Part shown: piece by piece, positions 18,453 through 26,784 of the stretch
Position numbering within the stretch: position 1 is the first letter of the stretch
Layout: each line of letters starts with the position of its first letter
Assembly (NCBI RefSeq): GCF_008000755.1
Contig: NZ_CP041690.1
Location: 1,489,260 to 1,553,259 of the forward strand
Source: Youhaiella tibetensis
GTDB lineage: Bacteria > Pseudomonadota > Alphaproteobacteria > Rhizobiales > Devosiaceae
Direction: 5' to 3'
DNA: 64,000 nucleotides
Notes under the pieces: generated by a model
Database searches by the model: none
Seen by the model: the letters and a program-made list of their open reading frames with translations, nothing else
What the model was told of the DNA's origin: nothing
Translations under genes and position numbers: made by a program

Positions 18453-19403
18453 CTACTGCTTGAGCAGGTCCCGCGGCGCGCAGGAGAACATCTCCTTAAA
18501 ACTCCGGTTGAAGTAGGAAATGTCGTTGAATCCGGTGGAATAGGCGACTTCGGCGATGGTTTCCTTGCTGCCCTGGTCGCGGATCTGCTCGATCTTCTCG
18601 CGCGCCAGGCGCAGGCGCCGGTCACGGATCACCGTGGTGCAGGTGACGCCCAGCCCCTGGAAGTCCTCCTGGAGCGTGCGGATAGAAACGCCGATCTGCG
18701 TGGCGAGCCACTTGGCGCCCAGCTCGCTGTCGGTCAGGTGCCGGTCGATGAGGATGTCGACGATCTCGAGCCGCTTGCTGGCGCTGTCATTGGCGGGCTG
18801 CAGGCTCGCCTCGCCGCCGGCGACGAATGCCTGGCGCGTGGCGTTGAACATCAGCTCGCGCAGGTGCGGCGAACCATCGTCGGCCGCGCTCATGATCTTG
18901 GCGATGAGGGCTCGCAGCATGACGGCCATCGGATCGTGGGATTCGAGCTTGCGCGCGATGTCGAAAGCGACCTTGGCGCCCGAATACATGGTCTGGCGTG
19001 GCAGGTGCATGGACAGATGATTGGAGAACCGGCCGCCGAAGTGGAAGGTCGTCGGCTTGGTCGAATCGACCAGGATGCAGTCCCCGACGTCGAGCACGCT
19101 CTGCCGGCCGAAATGCTCGACCCCGCACATGCCCTCGATCTGGACGATGAGGAACAGGTGCTCGTTGGCATCGCGCCGGATGTCGTCCATCGAGCGGTGG
19201 ACACGGTCGAGATTGTTCGAGACATGAGCGAAGTTCATGCCGCCCACGTCGATCCCGCGGGCGGCGCCGAGCACGGCATCGCCCTTCTCCACGGTCACGG
19301 GGTTGAAGTTGCCGCATATGGTATGCAGGTCATCCGCCCACTGTTCGTAGGGCACGACCGACCAGGTGCGCTGCACCAGGTTCTGGCTTTGCAACAGTTC
19401 CAA
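18453..19403 (-). CDS. AraC-family regulator with FeaR/MoaR-like architecture
   Basis: 316-residue regulator. The N-terminal effector domain resembles the AraC_binding_2 type found in FeaR/MoaR-like activators of aromatic amine oxidation: NNLDRVHRSMDDIRRDANEH, LDVGDCILVDSTKPTTF and FGGRFSNHLSMHLPR. The C-terminal domain carries two helix-turn-helix units, WLATQIGVSIRTLQEDFQG and IAEVAYSTGFNDISYFNRSF. The apparent start is a TTG (19403) with GGGAGG ahead; an in-frame GTG lies nine codons later. It sits 110 bases upstream of the ALDH-GMC-Liv operon on the same strand, which is its likely target. Confidence 0.85.
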   Translation of the reverse strand: MELLQSQNLVQRTWSVVPYEQWADDLHTICGNFNPVTVEKGDAVLGAARGIDVGGMNFAHVSNNLDRVHRSMDDIRRDANEHLFLIVQIEGMCGVEHFGRQSVLDVGDCILVDSTKPTTFHFGGRFSNHLSMHLPRQTMYSGAKVAFDIARKLESHDPMAVMLRALIAKIMSAADDGSPHLRELMFNATRQAFVAGGEASLQPANDSASKRLEIVDILIDRHLTDSELGAKWLATQIGVSIRTLQEDFQGLGVTCTTVIRDRRLRLAREKIEQIRDQGSKETIAEVAYSTGFNDISYFNRSFKEMFSCAPRDLLKQ

Positions 19404-19443
19404 CCCTGCCTCCCTACAGTGCTGGCCTATTTGCCCTCCAAGG

Positions 19444-19467
19444 TGACCGCCATCCCTTTAGCGGTCA
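19444..19467. promoter_or_regulatory. Inverted repeat upstream of the AraC regulator
   Basis: TGACCGC and GCGGTCA form a perfect 7-base inverted repeat with a 10-base spacer, in the 68-base gap between the SDR stop and the AraC regulator start. It may be an operator for autoregulation or a weak terminator; no T-run follows. Confidence 0.35.
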
Positions 19468-19471
19468 AGGG

Positions 19472-20242
19472 CTAGACGGCCCGGTTGGCCACCGGCGCGC
19501 GCCCGCCGCCGTCGGCGACGAGCACAGTTCCGGTGACGAATGACGATTCCGCGCTCGCCAGGAACAGGCAGCACGAGGCGATCTCGGAGGGATCGGCGAT
19601 GCGCCGCAAGCCTATGCGCTGGCGCAGGTTCTCGAACTCCTCTTCGCGCGTCGTCCCGTTGGCGCGCGCCGCATCGTCCATCTCCATGTCGCTCATCGGC
19701 GTGCGGACCCAGCCCGGGGCGATGACATTGGCGCGAATGCCGTCGGGACCATGGGCCACGGCGATCGAGCGCGTATAGGCGACGAGCGCGGCCTTGCTCG
19801 AGGCGTAGCTCGTCATGCCCGGCCCGCTGTTGAAGGCCGCCACCGACGCGATGTTGACGATCGCGCCACCGCCCTTGAGCAGGGGCAGCGCGGCCCGGCA
19901 GACATTCATCGTCCCCGTCACGTTGACGGCGAAAGTCTTGTCCCAGCCTTCATCGGTCACCGTTTCGGGCGTATCGGTAAGGATGATCCCGGCCGCGCTG
20001 ACCAGGATATCGAGCTTTGCCCCGCAAGCGGCGATGGCGCGGGCAACGTCTTCGGCGCGCGTGATGTCGCCATGGATCACCTGCGCACCGGTGACGCGAC
20101 CGGCGTCATCGAGCTCGGCGCCGCCCAGCCCGAAAAGCACCAGTCGCGCGCCTTCGGCAGCAAAGCGCTCCGCGGTGGCCCGCCCCATGCCGGTGGCGGC
20201 CCCGGTGATGAGCGCGGTCTTGCCCGCGAGCCGGCCGGTCAT
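19472..20242 (-). CDS. SDR-family oxidoreductase (first of a tandem pair)
   Basis: 256-residue short-chain dehydrogenase. TGAATGMG is the cofactor site, SAAG takes the place of the usual NAG, and the active site is Ser in NIASVAAFNSG with YASSK. It ends with VLVADGGG. The start overlaps the stop of the second SDR by four bases. It is the last gene of the ALDH / aminotransferase / SDR / SDR operon; the substrate is unknown. Confidence 0.88.
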   Translation of the reverse strand: MTGRLAGKTALITGAATGMGRATAERFAAEGARLVLFGLGGAELDDAGRVTGAQVIHGDITRAEDVARAIAACGAKLDILVSAAGIILTDTPETVTDEGWDKTFAVNVTGTMNVCRAALPLLKGGGAIVNIASVAAFNSGPGMTSYASSKAALVAYTRSIAVAHGPDGIRANVIAPGWVRTPMSDMEMDDAARANGTTREEEFENLRQRIGLRRIADPSEIASCCLFLASAESSFVTGTVLVADGGGRAPVANRAV

Positions 20243-21018
20243 GGCTTGCCCCAGAGCGAATGAACCGCGTAGCCGGTTTCGGGCAGGGACGAGCCGCCGT
20301 CCACCACGATGGTCTGACCTGTCATGTACCTGGACTCTTCGGACGCGAGATAGAGCATGGCGTAGGCTATGTCGTCGGGCTCGCCCATGCGGCCCATCGG
20401 GATTTCGCCGCCGAGCGTCGCCATCATTTCCGGCGTCCCCATCTTGCCGCGTCCAGGCTTGGCGATGAAACCGGGCTCGACGCCGTTGACTGTGATGCCT
20501 GTGCGCGCCAGTTCGAGCGCCGCGCCGCGGATGAAGGCGTTCACCCCGGCCTTGGCCGCCGAATAATGCGCTCCGCCGCCCATGGCGAGGCGGGCGGAGA
20601 CCGACGAGGTCACGAGAATGCGCCCCCAGCCGTTGCGCTTCATGTGCGGGATCGCCGCCTGGCTGAGCCAGATCGTGGCCTTGAGGTTGATATCGAGGGC
20701 CGCCTCGAGCTGCTCCTCGGTCAGGTCCTCGACGTCCGCCCAGGGGCAGCCGCCGGCATTATGGACGAGTATGTCGAGCCGGCCATTCTCGTCGGCAACG
20801 GTATCGACGAGCCTCTTGAGGGCGGCCCGGCCGCTGCCGGGAAAGCCGGTAGCGGTGACGTTGGGCACGCTTTCCGCCAGGCTCTGCGCATGTTCGATGG
20901 TGCGGTTGGCGGCGACGACCCTCGCCCCGGCCTCAGCCAGCCGCGTGACGATGGCGGCGCCGATCCCCCGGCCGCCCCCGGTCACCAGCGCGACCTTGCC
21001 GCTCAGGTCGAAGGCCAT
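20239..21018 (-). CDS. SDR-family oxidoreductase (second of a tandem pair)
   Basis: 259-residue short-chain dehydrogenase with TGGGRGIG, HNAGG and the active site Ser...YSAAK. It ends with VVDGGSS. I placed the start at the ATG at 21018, which begins MAFDLSGKVALVTGG and overlaps the aminotransferase stop (TGATG). Upstream in-frame sequence lies inside the aminotransferase and adds a low-complexity stretch with no family match. Both SDRs in the operon keep all catalytic residues, so two separate oxidoreduction steps are likely. Confidence 0.88.
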   Translation of the reverse strand: MAFDLSGKVALVTGGGRGIGAAIVTRLAEAGARVVAANRTIEHAQSLAESVPNVTATGFPGSGRAALKRLVDTVADENGRLDILVHNAGGCPWADVEDLTEEQLEAALDINLKATIWLSQAAIPHMKRNGWGRILVTSSVSARLAMGGGAHYSAAKAGVNAFIRGAALELARTGITVNGVEPGFIAKPGRGKMGTPEMMATLGGEIPMGRMGEPDDIAYAMLYLASEESRYMTGQTIVVDGGSSLPETGYAVHSLWGKP

Positions 21019-22397
21019 CAGGCGATACCCTCCGCCTTGAGCAGGGCGACGAACTTCTCGAATACCCGCGTGTGGTGGTCGACCTCGGCTTGCGTGGTGG
21101 CCGGGCACATGAGGAACATCGTGTGGAACGGCGTCACCAGGATGCCCTCGTTCATGTAGAAGGCGTGCAGCAGCGTCTCGAGGTCGCCACGCCGGGTGGC
21201 GATGACCTCGGCGCCGTTGCGGGGCGGGCGGGGCGTGAACATGATCTCGGCGCGCGCGCCGATCTGGGTGACGTGCCAGGGGAGCTCGTTCGCCGCGATG
21301 ACCCGCCGCGCGCCCTCGGCCAGCCGCTGGGCATTGGCGATCATGCGGTCGTAATTGGCCGGCGTGAGGATGCTCTCTAGCACCGCCTTCATGGTGGCGA
21401 TGGTCAGGGCGTTGCCGGCGAGCGTGCCTCCGATGCCAAGGTGAGCCGACTGGCGCTGGCGCGGGTTCACATAGGGCACCGCCGCCCAGATCTTTTCGGC
21501 CGTCTCCTGGCTGACCCCGAAAATGCCCGCCGGAATTCCCCCGGCAATGGCCTTGCCGGCGACGAAGAAATCGGGTTCGAGGCCGTGGAGGCGGGTGTAG
21601 CCGCCCGGGCCCGAAGAGATGGTGTGCGTCTCGTCGATGATCAGGAGCGTGCCGGTCCGGCGGGTCTCCTCGCGCACGAAATCGAGGAAGCCCTCGGCGA
21701 CGGGGATCATGCCGAAATTCGTCATGACCGGCTCCATCAGCACCACCGCCACGTCACCCTCGGCGAGCGCGGCGCGAACCGCGTCGAAATCGTTGAACTC
21801 GACCACCTTGGAGACGCGCGAGTGATCGACCCCATTGGGGTGGATCATGTTGCGCAGCGCCACCTTGCTGTCACGCAACTCGACATGGGCCTCTTCGACC
21901 CCCCCATGGTAGCAGCCGGAAAACACCAGGACCTTGTCGCGCCCCGTCACCATGCGCGCGAACCGGATGGCGCCGCGGTTGGCGTCCGTGGCCGAGGTGG
22001 TGAGCGTCCAGTAGGGCAGGCCGAAGCGGCGGGCCAGTTCCTCGCCGACCCAAAGGCTGTCCTCGGTGGGCAGCATGGTGGTGGTGCCGCGCTGGAGCTG
22101 GCGCATGGCCGCCTGCGTCACGGCCTCGGGCGCGTGGCCACACATGCCGCCGGTGTCGCCCAGGCAGAAATCGACATAGGACTTGCCATCGACGTCAAAG
22201 AGCCGCGCGCCCTTGGCCTCATCCACATAGAGCGGGAAGCCGCCGGCCCAGCGGCGCATCCAGTGCGAGGGACCGCCATAGAGGAAGTGTTGCTTGCCGC
22301 GCTCCCAGTTGGCGCGCGAGACAGGATGGGACTGGGCGAAGCGCTGCTGCTCGCGGTCGATCAGTTCGTCGATGGTGGCGGGGGCGGTAGTGGTCAC
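21018..22397 (-). CDS. Class III aminotransferase (glutamate-1-semialdehyde aminomutase-like)
   Basis: 459-residue PLP enzyme of the class III group, closest in pattern to the glutamate-1-semialdehyde mutase/transaminase branch. The PLP aspartate is in LLIIDETHT and the Schiff-base lysine in FFVAGKAIAGGIPAG. LGDTGGMCGHAPEAV near the N terminus fits that branch. Given its operon with aldehyde dehydrogenase and SDRs, it is more likely a catabolic transaminase than the tetrapyrrole enzyme. The start is a GTG overlapping the ALDH stop. Confidence 0.85.
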   Translation of the reverse strand: MTTTAPATIDELIDREQQRFAQSHPVSRANWERGKQHFLYGGPSHWMRRWAGGFPLYVDEAKGARLFDVDGKSYVDFCLGDTGGMCGHAPEAVTQAAMRQLQRGTTTMLPTEDSLWVGEELARRFGLPYWTLTTSATDANRGAIRFARMVTGRDKVLVFSGCYHGGVEEAHVELRDSKVALRNMIHPNGVDHSRVSKVVEFNDFDAVRAALAEGDVAVVLMEPVMTNFGMIPVAEGFLDFVREETRRTGTLLIIDETHTISSGPGGYTRLHGLEPDFFVAGKAIAGGIPAGIFGVSQETAEKIWAAVPYVNPRQRQSAHLGIGGTLAGNALTIATMKAVLESILTPANYDRMIANAQRLAEGARRVIAANELPWHVTQIGARAEIMFTPRPPRNGAEVIATRRGDLETLLHAFYMNEGILVTPFHTMFLMCPATTQAEVDHHTRVFEKFVALLKAEGIA

Positions 22398-23872
22398 TTG
22401 AGGTCGATCCAGGCAGTCTTGAGGTCGGTGTATTTGTCGAGCGCATGCAGGGACTTGTCGCGTCCGAAGCCCGACTGCTTGAACCCGCCGAGCGGCACGG
22501 TCATGTCCGCCCCGCCATAGGTATTGACGTGAACGACCCCGGCGTTGATGGCGCGCACCATGGTGTGGGCGGTGCTCAGGCTGGAGGTCCAGACGGCCGA
22601 GGCGAGCCCGTAGACGGTGGAGTTGGCGATGGCGATGGCTTCGTCCATGGCCTTGAAGCGCGTGACCGCCAGGACCGGGCCGAAGACTTCCTCTCGCGAC
22701 AGCGTCATCTGCGGGGTGACGCCCTCCACGATGGCGGGTGAGAGATAGTAGCCCCCGGTTTCGGCGAGAAGCCGTTCGCCACCCTGCCGGACCGATCCGC
22801 CCTCGGACCGCGCCGTTTCGAGATAGGCCAGGTCCTTGGCGAGCTGATCGGCGCTCGAAATGGCGCCGATGTCGCTTTCGAGCGAAAGCGGGTTGCCGAC
22901 ACGAAACTTTGCGGTCGTCGCGCCGAGCTTTTCGAGGAAAGCGTCATAGATGCCTTCCTGCACGAGGAGGCGCGAGCCGGCGACGCAGACCTGGCCGGAA
23001 TTGCGGAAGATGCCGTTGGCGCTGACCTTAACCGCCTTGTCGATATCGGCGACGTCGTCGAAGACGATATTGGGCGACTTGCCGCCCAGTTCGAGAAACA
23101 CGCGCTTGAGGTTGGACTGGGCCGTATATTCGAGCAGCTTGCGGCCGACCGGCCCAGAGCCGGTGAAGGCCAGAGCATCCACGTCCATATGGAGGGCCAA
23201 GGCCTTGCCGGCGATGGTGCCGTGCCCCGTCACGACGTTGAAGACGCCTTCCGGCACGCCCGCTTCGAGCGCCAGTTCGGCGATGCGCAACAGCGAGAGC
23301 GAAGCGATCTCGGCGGGCTTGAGAACCACAGTGTTGCCGGCGGCGAGGGCAGGGGCCACCTTCCAGGCGCCGATCATCAGCGGGAAATTCCATGGCACGA
23401 TGGCGCCGACGACGCCCAGCGGCTCCCGATGGACCAGGGCAAGTACGTCCGGGCCCGTCGGGGCGATCTCGTCATAGACCTTGTCGATGGCTTCCGCGTA
23501 GTAGCGGAAGGTGCCGGCGGCCGAGAGCGCTTCGGCCTTGTAGGCCATGTTGATCTCGGTGCCGTTGTCGCGCACGCCCAGCACGGTCAGTTCGAGCGCA
23601 TGCCTTTCGATGAGATCGGCGAGTTTGTGCAGCACCTTCTTGCGGAAAGCCGGGCCCGAACGGCTCCAGGCGGGAAAGGCGGCGCGCGCCGCGGCGACGG
23701 CGCGGTCGACGTCACTGGCCGAGCCATCTGCAATGGTCGTGAACGCCTGCCCGTCGATGGGCGAGATCACCGGCAGGCTCGCCTCGCCACCGACTCGTTT
23801 GCCTGCGATGAGATGACCCTGCGGGGCGATGGTCTCGCCTGCCAGCCTATCGATTGCGCCCTGTTCGAGCAT
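22394..23872 (-). CDS. NAD(P)-dependent aldehyde dehydrogenase
   Basis: 492-residue aldehyde dehydrogenase with catalytic Glu in LELGGKSPNIV and catalytic Cys in NSGQVCVAGSR; the N-terminal region PTGPDVLALVHREPLGV is that of the gamma-aminobutyraldehyde/betaine-aldehyde group. It is the first gene of the minus-strand operon, read from the divergent region with the IclR gene. It probably oxidises the aldehyde left after transamination of an omega-amino compound. That substrate assignment is inference. Confidence 0.9.
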   Translation of the reverse strand: MLEQGAIDRLAGETIAPQGHLIAGKRVGGEASLPVISPIDGQAFTTIADGSASDVDRAVAAARAAFPAWSRSGPAFRKKVLHKLADLIERHALELTVLGVRDNGTEINMAYKAEALSAAGTFRYYAEAIDKVYDEIAPTGPDVLALVHREPLGVVGAIVPWNFPLMIGAWKVAPALAAGNTVVLKPAEIASLSLLRIAELALEAGVPEGVFNVVTGHGTIAGKALALHMDVDALAFTGSGPVGRKLLEYTAQSNLKRVFLELGGKSPNIVFDDVADIDKAVKVSANGIFRNSGQVCVAGSRLLVQEGIYDAFLEKLGATTAKFRVGNPLSLESDIGAISSADQLAKDLAYLETARSEGGSVRQGGERLLAETGGYYLSPAIVEGVTPQMTLSREEVFGPVLAVTRFKAMDEAIAIANSTVYGLASAVWTSSLSTAHTMVRAINAGVVHVNTYGGADMTVPLGGFKQSGFGRDKSLHALDKYTDLKTAWIDLK

Positions 23873-23916
23873 TGCTGTCTCCTCCCTCGCAACATGCTTG
23901 CGAGGCTTGGTCTATA

Positions 23917-23933
23917 GGTTCATTATCCGAACC
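23917..23933. promoter_or_regulatory. Candidate IclR-type operator, copy A
   Basis: GGTTCATTATCCGAACC is a palindrome of 5-base arms with a 7-base spacer, in the divergent region between the aldehyde dehydrogenase and IclR genes. The same arms and nearly the same spacer recur at 40825-40841 in front of the amidohydrolase. The adjacent IclR regulator is the natural candidate to bind it. Confidence 0.6.
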
Positions 23934-23972
23934 CTGAGTTCATAAACAGACTTGCAAACATCCTGGCGTGGT

Positions 23973-23998
23973 GTCAATGTATTTCACACGTTAAGTAA
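23973..23998 (-). promoter_or_regulatory. Shared promoter block A: -35 box plus 19-base motif
   Basis: On the minus strand a TTGACA (23973-23978 on plus reads TGTCAA) follows the 19-base motif TATTTCACACGTTAAGTAA (23980-23998 on plus). The same arrangement is found at 40879-40905, and the motif again at 51961-51979. This is the likely promoter and operator of the aldehyde dehydrogenase operon. Confidence 0.5.
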
Positions 23999-24071
23999 TG
24001 GTGCGAGCCGAAACATCGTTGGATTAACGTGCTCCCGGCCCTCGGAAGGGCGGGATTGCAGGGGAGAGAAT

Positions 24072-24860
24072 ATGAGCACTGTCGGCAAGGCAATCACGCT
24101 GCTCGAGGCGTTCGACGTCCAGCGGCCCGAACTCGGCCTGACGGAACTGGCCAAGCTGGTCGGCTTCGACAAGGCGACGACCCGCCGGCTGCTGCTGTCC
24201 CTGGCCCAGGGCGGGCTGATCGAGCAGGACGAGGCCACGCGCCTCTACCGCCTCGGGCCAGCCACGGTGCGTTTCGCGCGCATCCGCGAGGCGCATTTCC
24301 CGTTCCTCGAGAGCGCCCGGCCATTCGTCGTGGCCCTGGCCGAGCAGACGGGCGAGACCGCCCACCTTTCCGAATACGACTCGGACCTGCTGACCTCGAT
24401 CTATGTCGAGGAATCCACCCAGCCCAACCGCATCAGCGTCTCGATCGGCGACCGCTTTCCGCTCCACGCCACGGCCTCCGGCATCGCCTACCTCGCCTTT
24501 TCGCGCCCCGAATATGCGCGCACCTATCTCGCCCGCAAGCTCGACAAGTTCAGCCCCTTCACCGTCACCGATCCGGAGCGGCTCTCGCATATGCTCGAAG
24601 AGACCCGGGCGCGCGGTTTCTCGATCAGCGACCAGGGCCGCGCCGAGGGCGTCTTCAGCGTCGGCGCCCCGATCGTGGACCGGGACGGCTACGCCATCGG
24701 CGCCCTGGCCGTGGCCAGCCCCTTGGTGCGCGTGGCCGACGGCACCGCCGACGCCCATGGGGAAGCGGCCATGCTTGCGGCCCAGAAGATTTCGGCGCGC
24801 CTGAGCGGGCGCGCCGTTCCCACCACTGCCAGAACTTCGCCTAGAGACAAGGTCGCATGA
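24072..24860 (+). CDS. IclR-family transcriptional regulator
   Basis: 262-residue regulator. The N-terminal winged helix-turn-helix spans about residues 5-60 (LTELAKLVGFDKATTRRLL), and the C-terminal IclR effector domain follows (GETAHLSEYDSDLLTSIYVE, DRFPLHATASGIAYLAF, RARGFSISDQGRAEGVFSVG). The ATG at 24072 is preceded by GGGGAGAG. It is divergent from the ALDH operon and overlaps the next gene by four bases. It probably controls both directions through the GGTTC palindrome 140 bases upstream. Confidence 0.92.
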   Translation: MSTVGKAITLLEAFDVQRPELGLTELAKLVGFDKATTRRLLLSLAQGGLIEQDEATRLYRLGPATVRFARIREAHFPFLESARPFVVALAEQTGETAHLSEYDSDLLTSIYVEESTQPNRISVSIGDRFPLHATASGIAYLAFSRPEYARTYLARKLDKFSPFTVTDPERLSHMLEETRARGFSISDQGRAEGVFSVGAPIVDRDGYAIGALAVASPLVRVADGTADAHGEAAMLAAQKISARLSGRAVPTTARTSPRDKVA

Positions 24861-26116
24861 AAACTCCGAGAATTCTCGTTATCGGCACCGGCGACACCAA
24901 GGCCGACGAATTGCGTTTCATCGAAGGGTGCATTCGCGAAGCGGGCGGCCAGCCCATTTCGATGGACGTGAGCATCCTGGGCGATCCGCCCTACCCGCCC
25001 GACTACGACAAGCACGCCGTGCTGGCTGCGGGCGGCCACCATCTCGACAAGGCCGTCGCCGGGGGCGACGAGATGTCGGCGATGACCTACATGGCCGAAG
25101 GCGCCGCCGCGCTGACGCGCCGGCTCCATGACGAGGGCAGGATCGACGCCTTCATCGCGCTGGGTGGGACGATGGGTACCGACCTGGCGCTGGACGTGGC
25201 CCTCGCGCTGCCGCTGGGCTTTCCCAAATTCGTCGTCTCGACCATCGCCTATTCGCATCTGCTGCCGCCCGACCGCATCGCCACGGACCTGATGATGATC
25301 CTCTGGGCCGGTGGGCTCTATGGCCTCAACAGCATCTGCAAGGCCGTGCTTTCGCAGGCGGCCGGCGCGGTGGTGGGGGCCGCCAGGGCCGTGATCGTCC
25401 CGCCGCGGGCAAAGCCGGTCATCGGCATGAGTTCGCTGGGCAAGTCGTGCCTGAGCTACATGGTCGGCCTCAAGCCCGAACTCGAAAAGCGCGGCTACGA
25501 ACTGGTGGTGTTCCACACCACCGGCATGGGTGGACGCGCGCTCGAGGCCATCGCGGCGCAGAAGGGGTTCGTCGCGGTGATGGATTTTTCGCTCCAGGAA
25601 CTGGCGAACTTCCACAATGGCTCGGTGGTCAATTCCGGACCCGACCGGCTGGAAAACGCCGGGATTGCCGGCATCCCGCAGATCGTGGCCCCGGGCGCCA
25701 TCGACATGATCGACATGCCGGCCTGGCAGGCTCCGCCCAGCCATCTCAAGGAGCGCACGTACTACGCCCACAACCGGCTGATCGGCATGGTGACGGCCGA
25801 CGACGAGACGCGCCGCGCCGTGGCCCGCAAGATCGGCGCCAAGCTCTCCACCGCCAAGGCGCCCGTGGCGTTCATCCTGCCGACGCGCGGCATCGAGCAG
25901 TGGGACCAGGAGGGCGAGCCCTTCTACGATCCCTCGGGCCTGAGGGCCTTTGTCGATGAGATGGGCAAGAGCGTCGCCGCGCCCGCCGAACTCCATGCCA
26001 TCGATGCCCATATCAACGATCCGCTCTTTGTCGAGACGGCGCTGGCCATCCTCGATCGCTGGGTGGCGGAAGGCATCGTGCCGGCAGGTCGCCCCGACGC
26101 GACGGAGGCGGCATGA
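24857..26116 (+). CDS. Tm-1-like ATP-binding protein (UPF0261 family)
   Basis: 419-residue cytoplasmic protein of the UPF0261/Tm-1 family, related to the ATP-binding half of the tomato Tm-1 resistance protein; the bacterial function is not established. Recognisable segments are GTGDTKADELRFIEGCIREA at the N terminus, ALGGTMGTDLALDVALALP, GMSSLGKSCLSYMVGLKPEL and the C-terminal FILPTRGIEQWDQEG. It overlaps the IclR gene and the HAD gene by four bases each. In other genomes it is often next to a TIM-barrel 'PEP hydrolase-like' gene, which is absent here. Confidence 0.88.
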   Translation: MKTPRILVIGTGDTKADELRFIEGCIREAGGQPISMDVSILGDPPYPPDYDKHAVLAAGGHHLDKAVAGGDEMSAMTYMAEGAAALTRRLHDEGRIDAFIALGGTMGTDLALDVALALPLGFPKFVVSTIAYSHLLPPDRIATDLMMILWAGGLYGLNSICKAVLSQAAGAVVGAARAVIVPPRAKPVIGMSSLGKSCLSYMVGLKPELEKRGYELVVFHTTGMGGRALEAIAAQKGFVAVMDFSLQELANFHNGSVVNSGPDRLENAGIAGIPQIVAPGAIDMIDMPAWQAPPSHLKERTYYAHNRLIGMVTADDETRRAVARKIGAKLSTAKAPVAFILPTRGIEQWDQEGEPFYDPSGLRAFVDEMGKSVAAPAELHAIDAHINDPLFVETALAILDRWVAEGIVPAGRPDATEAA

Positions 26117-26769
26117 GCGCGCTCGGCGTCAAGGCGCTCGTCCTCGATTTCGGGGGTGTCGTCTCCAAGACCCTCTTTGAAACCCATGCGCTGAGCGAGC
26201 AGGCGCTCGGGCTGCCGCCCGGCTCGCTGGCCTGGCGCGGGCCCTTCGATCCCTCGACCGACCCGCTCTGGCAGAAGATGCAGCGCGACGAGATTTCGGA
26301 GCGCGACTACTGGCACACCCGCACCCGCGAGGTCGGCAAGCTCGTCGGCGAGGACTGGGCCGACATGCAGACATTCGTCAAGCGCGCCCGCGGCGCGGAT
26401 CCCGATGCGGTGATCCGGCCCGAGGCCCGCCGCGCCATCGGCCAGGTGCATGTGGCCGGCTACAAGCTGGCCGTGCTCTCCAACGAGCTCGATCTCTTCT
26501 ACGGGGCCGAGTTCCGCAAGAAGCTGCCGCTCCTCAAGCCGTTCGCAACAATCGTGGACGCGACCTACACGGGCATCCTCAAGCCGGACCCGCGGGCCTA
26601 TCGGCAGGTGGCCGACGAACTCGGCCTGCCGCTGGAAGCCTGCGTATTCGTCGACGACCAACTCCGCAACGTCGCCGGCGCCAGGCGCGCCGGCATGAAG
26701 ACAGTCCATTTCGACGTGACCAACCCCGCCAAGTCCTATGACGAGGCGCTCGCCTATTTCGGCCTCTAA
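26113..26769 (+). CDS. HAD-superfamily hydrolase
   Basis: 218-residue HAD hydrolase. Motif I is LDFGGVVSKT: Asp12 is the nucleophile, but the usual second Asp is Gly14, as in the DFGG sub-branch. Motif II is VLSNEL, motif III is the lysine in GILKPDP, and motif IV is VFVDDQLRNV. It could be a phosphatase or, given the missing acid-base Asp, a dehalogenase-like or weak phosphatase enzyme. It is translationally coupled to the Tm-1-like gene. Confidence 0.85.
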   Translation: MSALGVKALVLDFGGVVSKTLFETHALSEQALGLPPGSLAWRGPFDPSTDPLWQKMQRDEISERDYWHTRTREVGKLVGEDWADMQTFVKRARGADPDAVIRPEARRAIGQVHVAGYKLAVLSNELDLFYGAEFRKKLPLLKPFATIVDATYTGILKPDPRAYRQVADELGLPLEACVFVDDQLRNVAGARRAGMKTVHFDVTNPAKSYDEALAYFGL

Positions 26770-26784
26770 CGAAAGCGATCCCCC

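Noticed and set aside
15469-18516. Open frame of 1015 codons on the plus strand opposite the GMC oxidoreductase and aldehyde dehydrogenase
   Set aside because: The minus-strand genes carry complete catalytic motifs; the plus frame is rich in His, Arg and Gly without any recognisable fold.
21018-22397. Glutamate-1-semialdehyde aminomutase (hemL) of tetrapyrrole synthesis
   Set aside because: Alphaproteobacteria normally make 5-aminolevulinate with ALA synthase, and the gene sits in a catabolic operon with aldehyde dehydrogenase and SDR genes.
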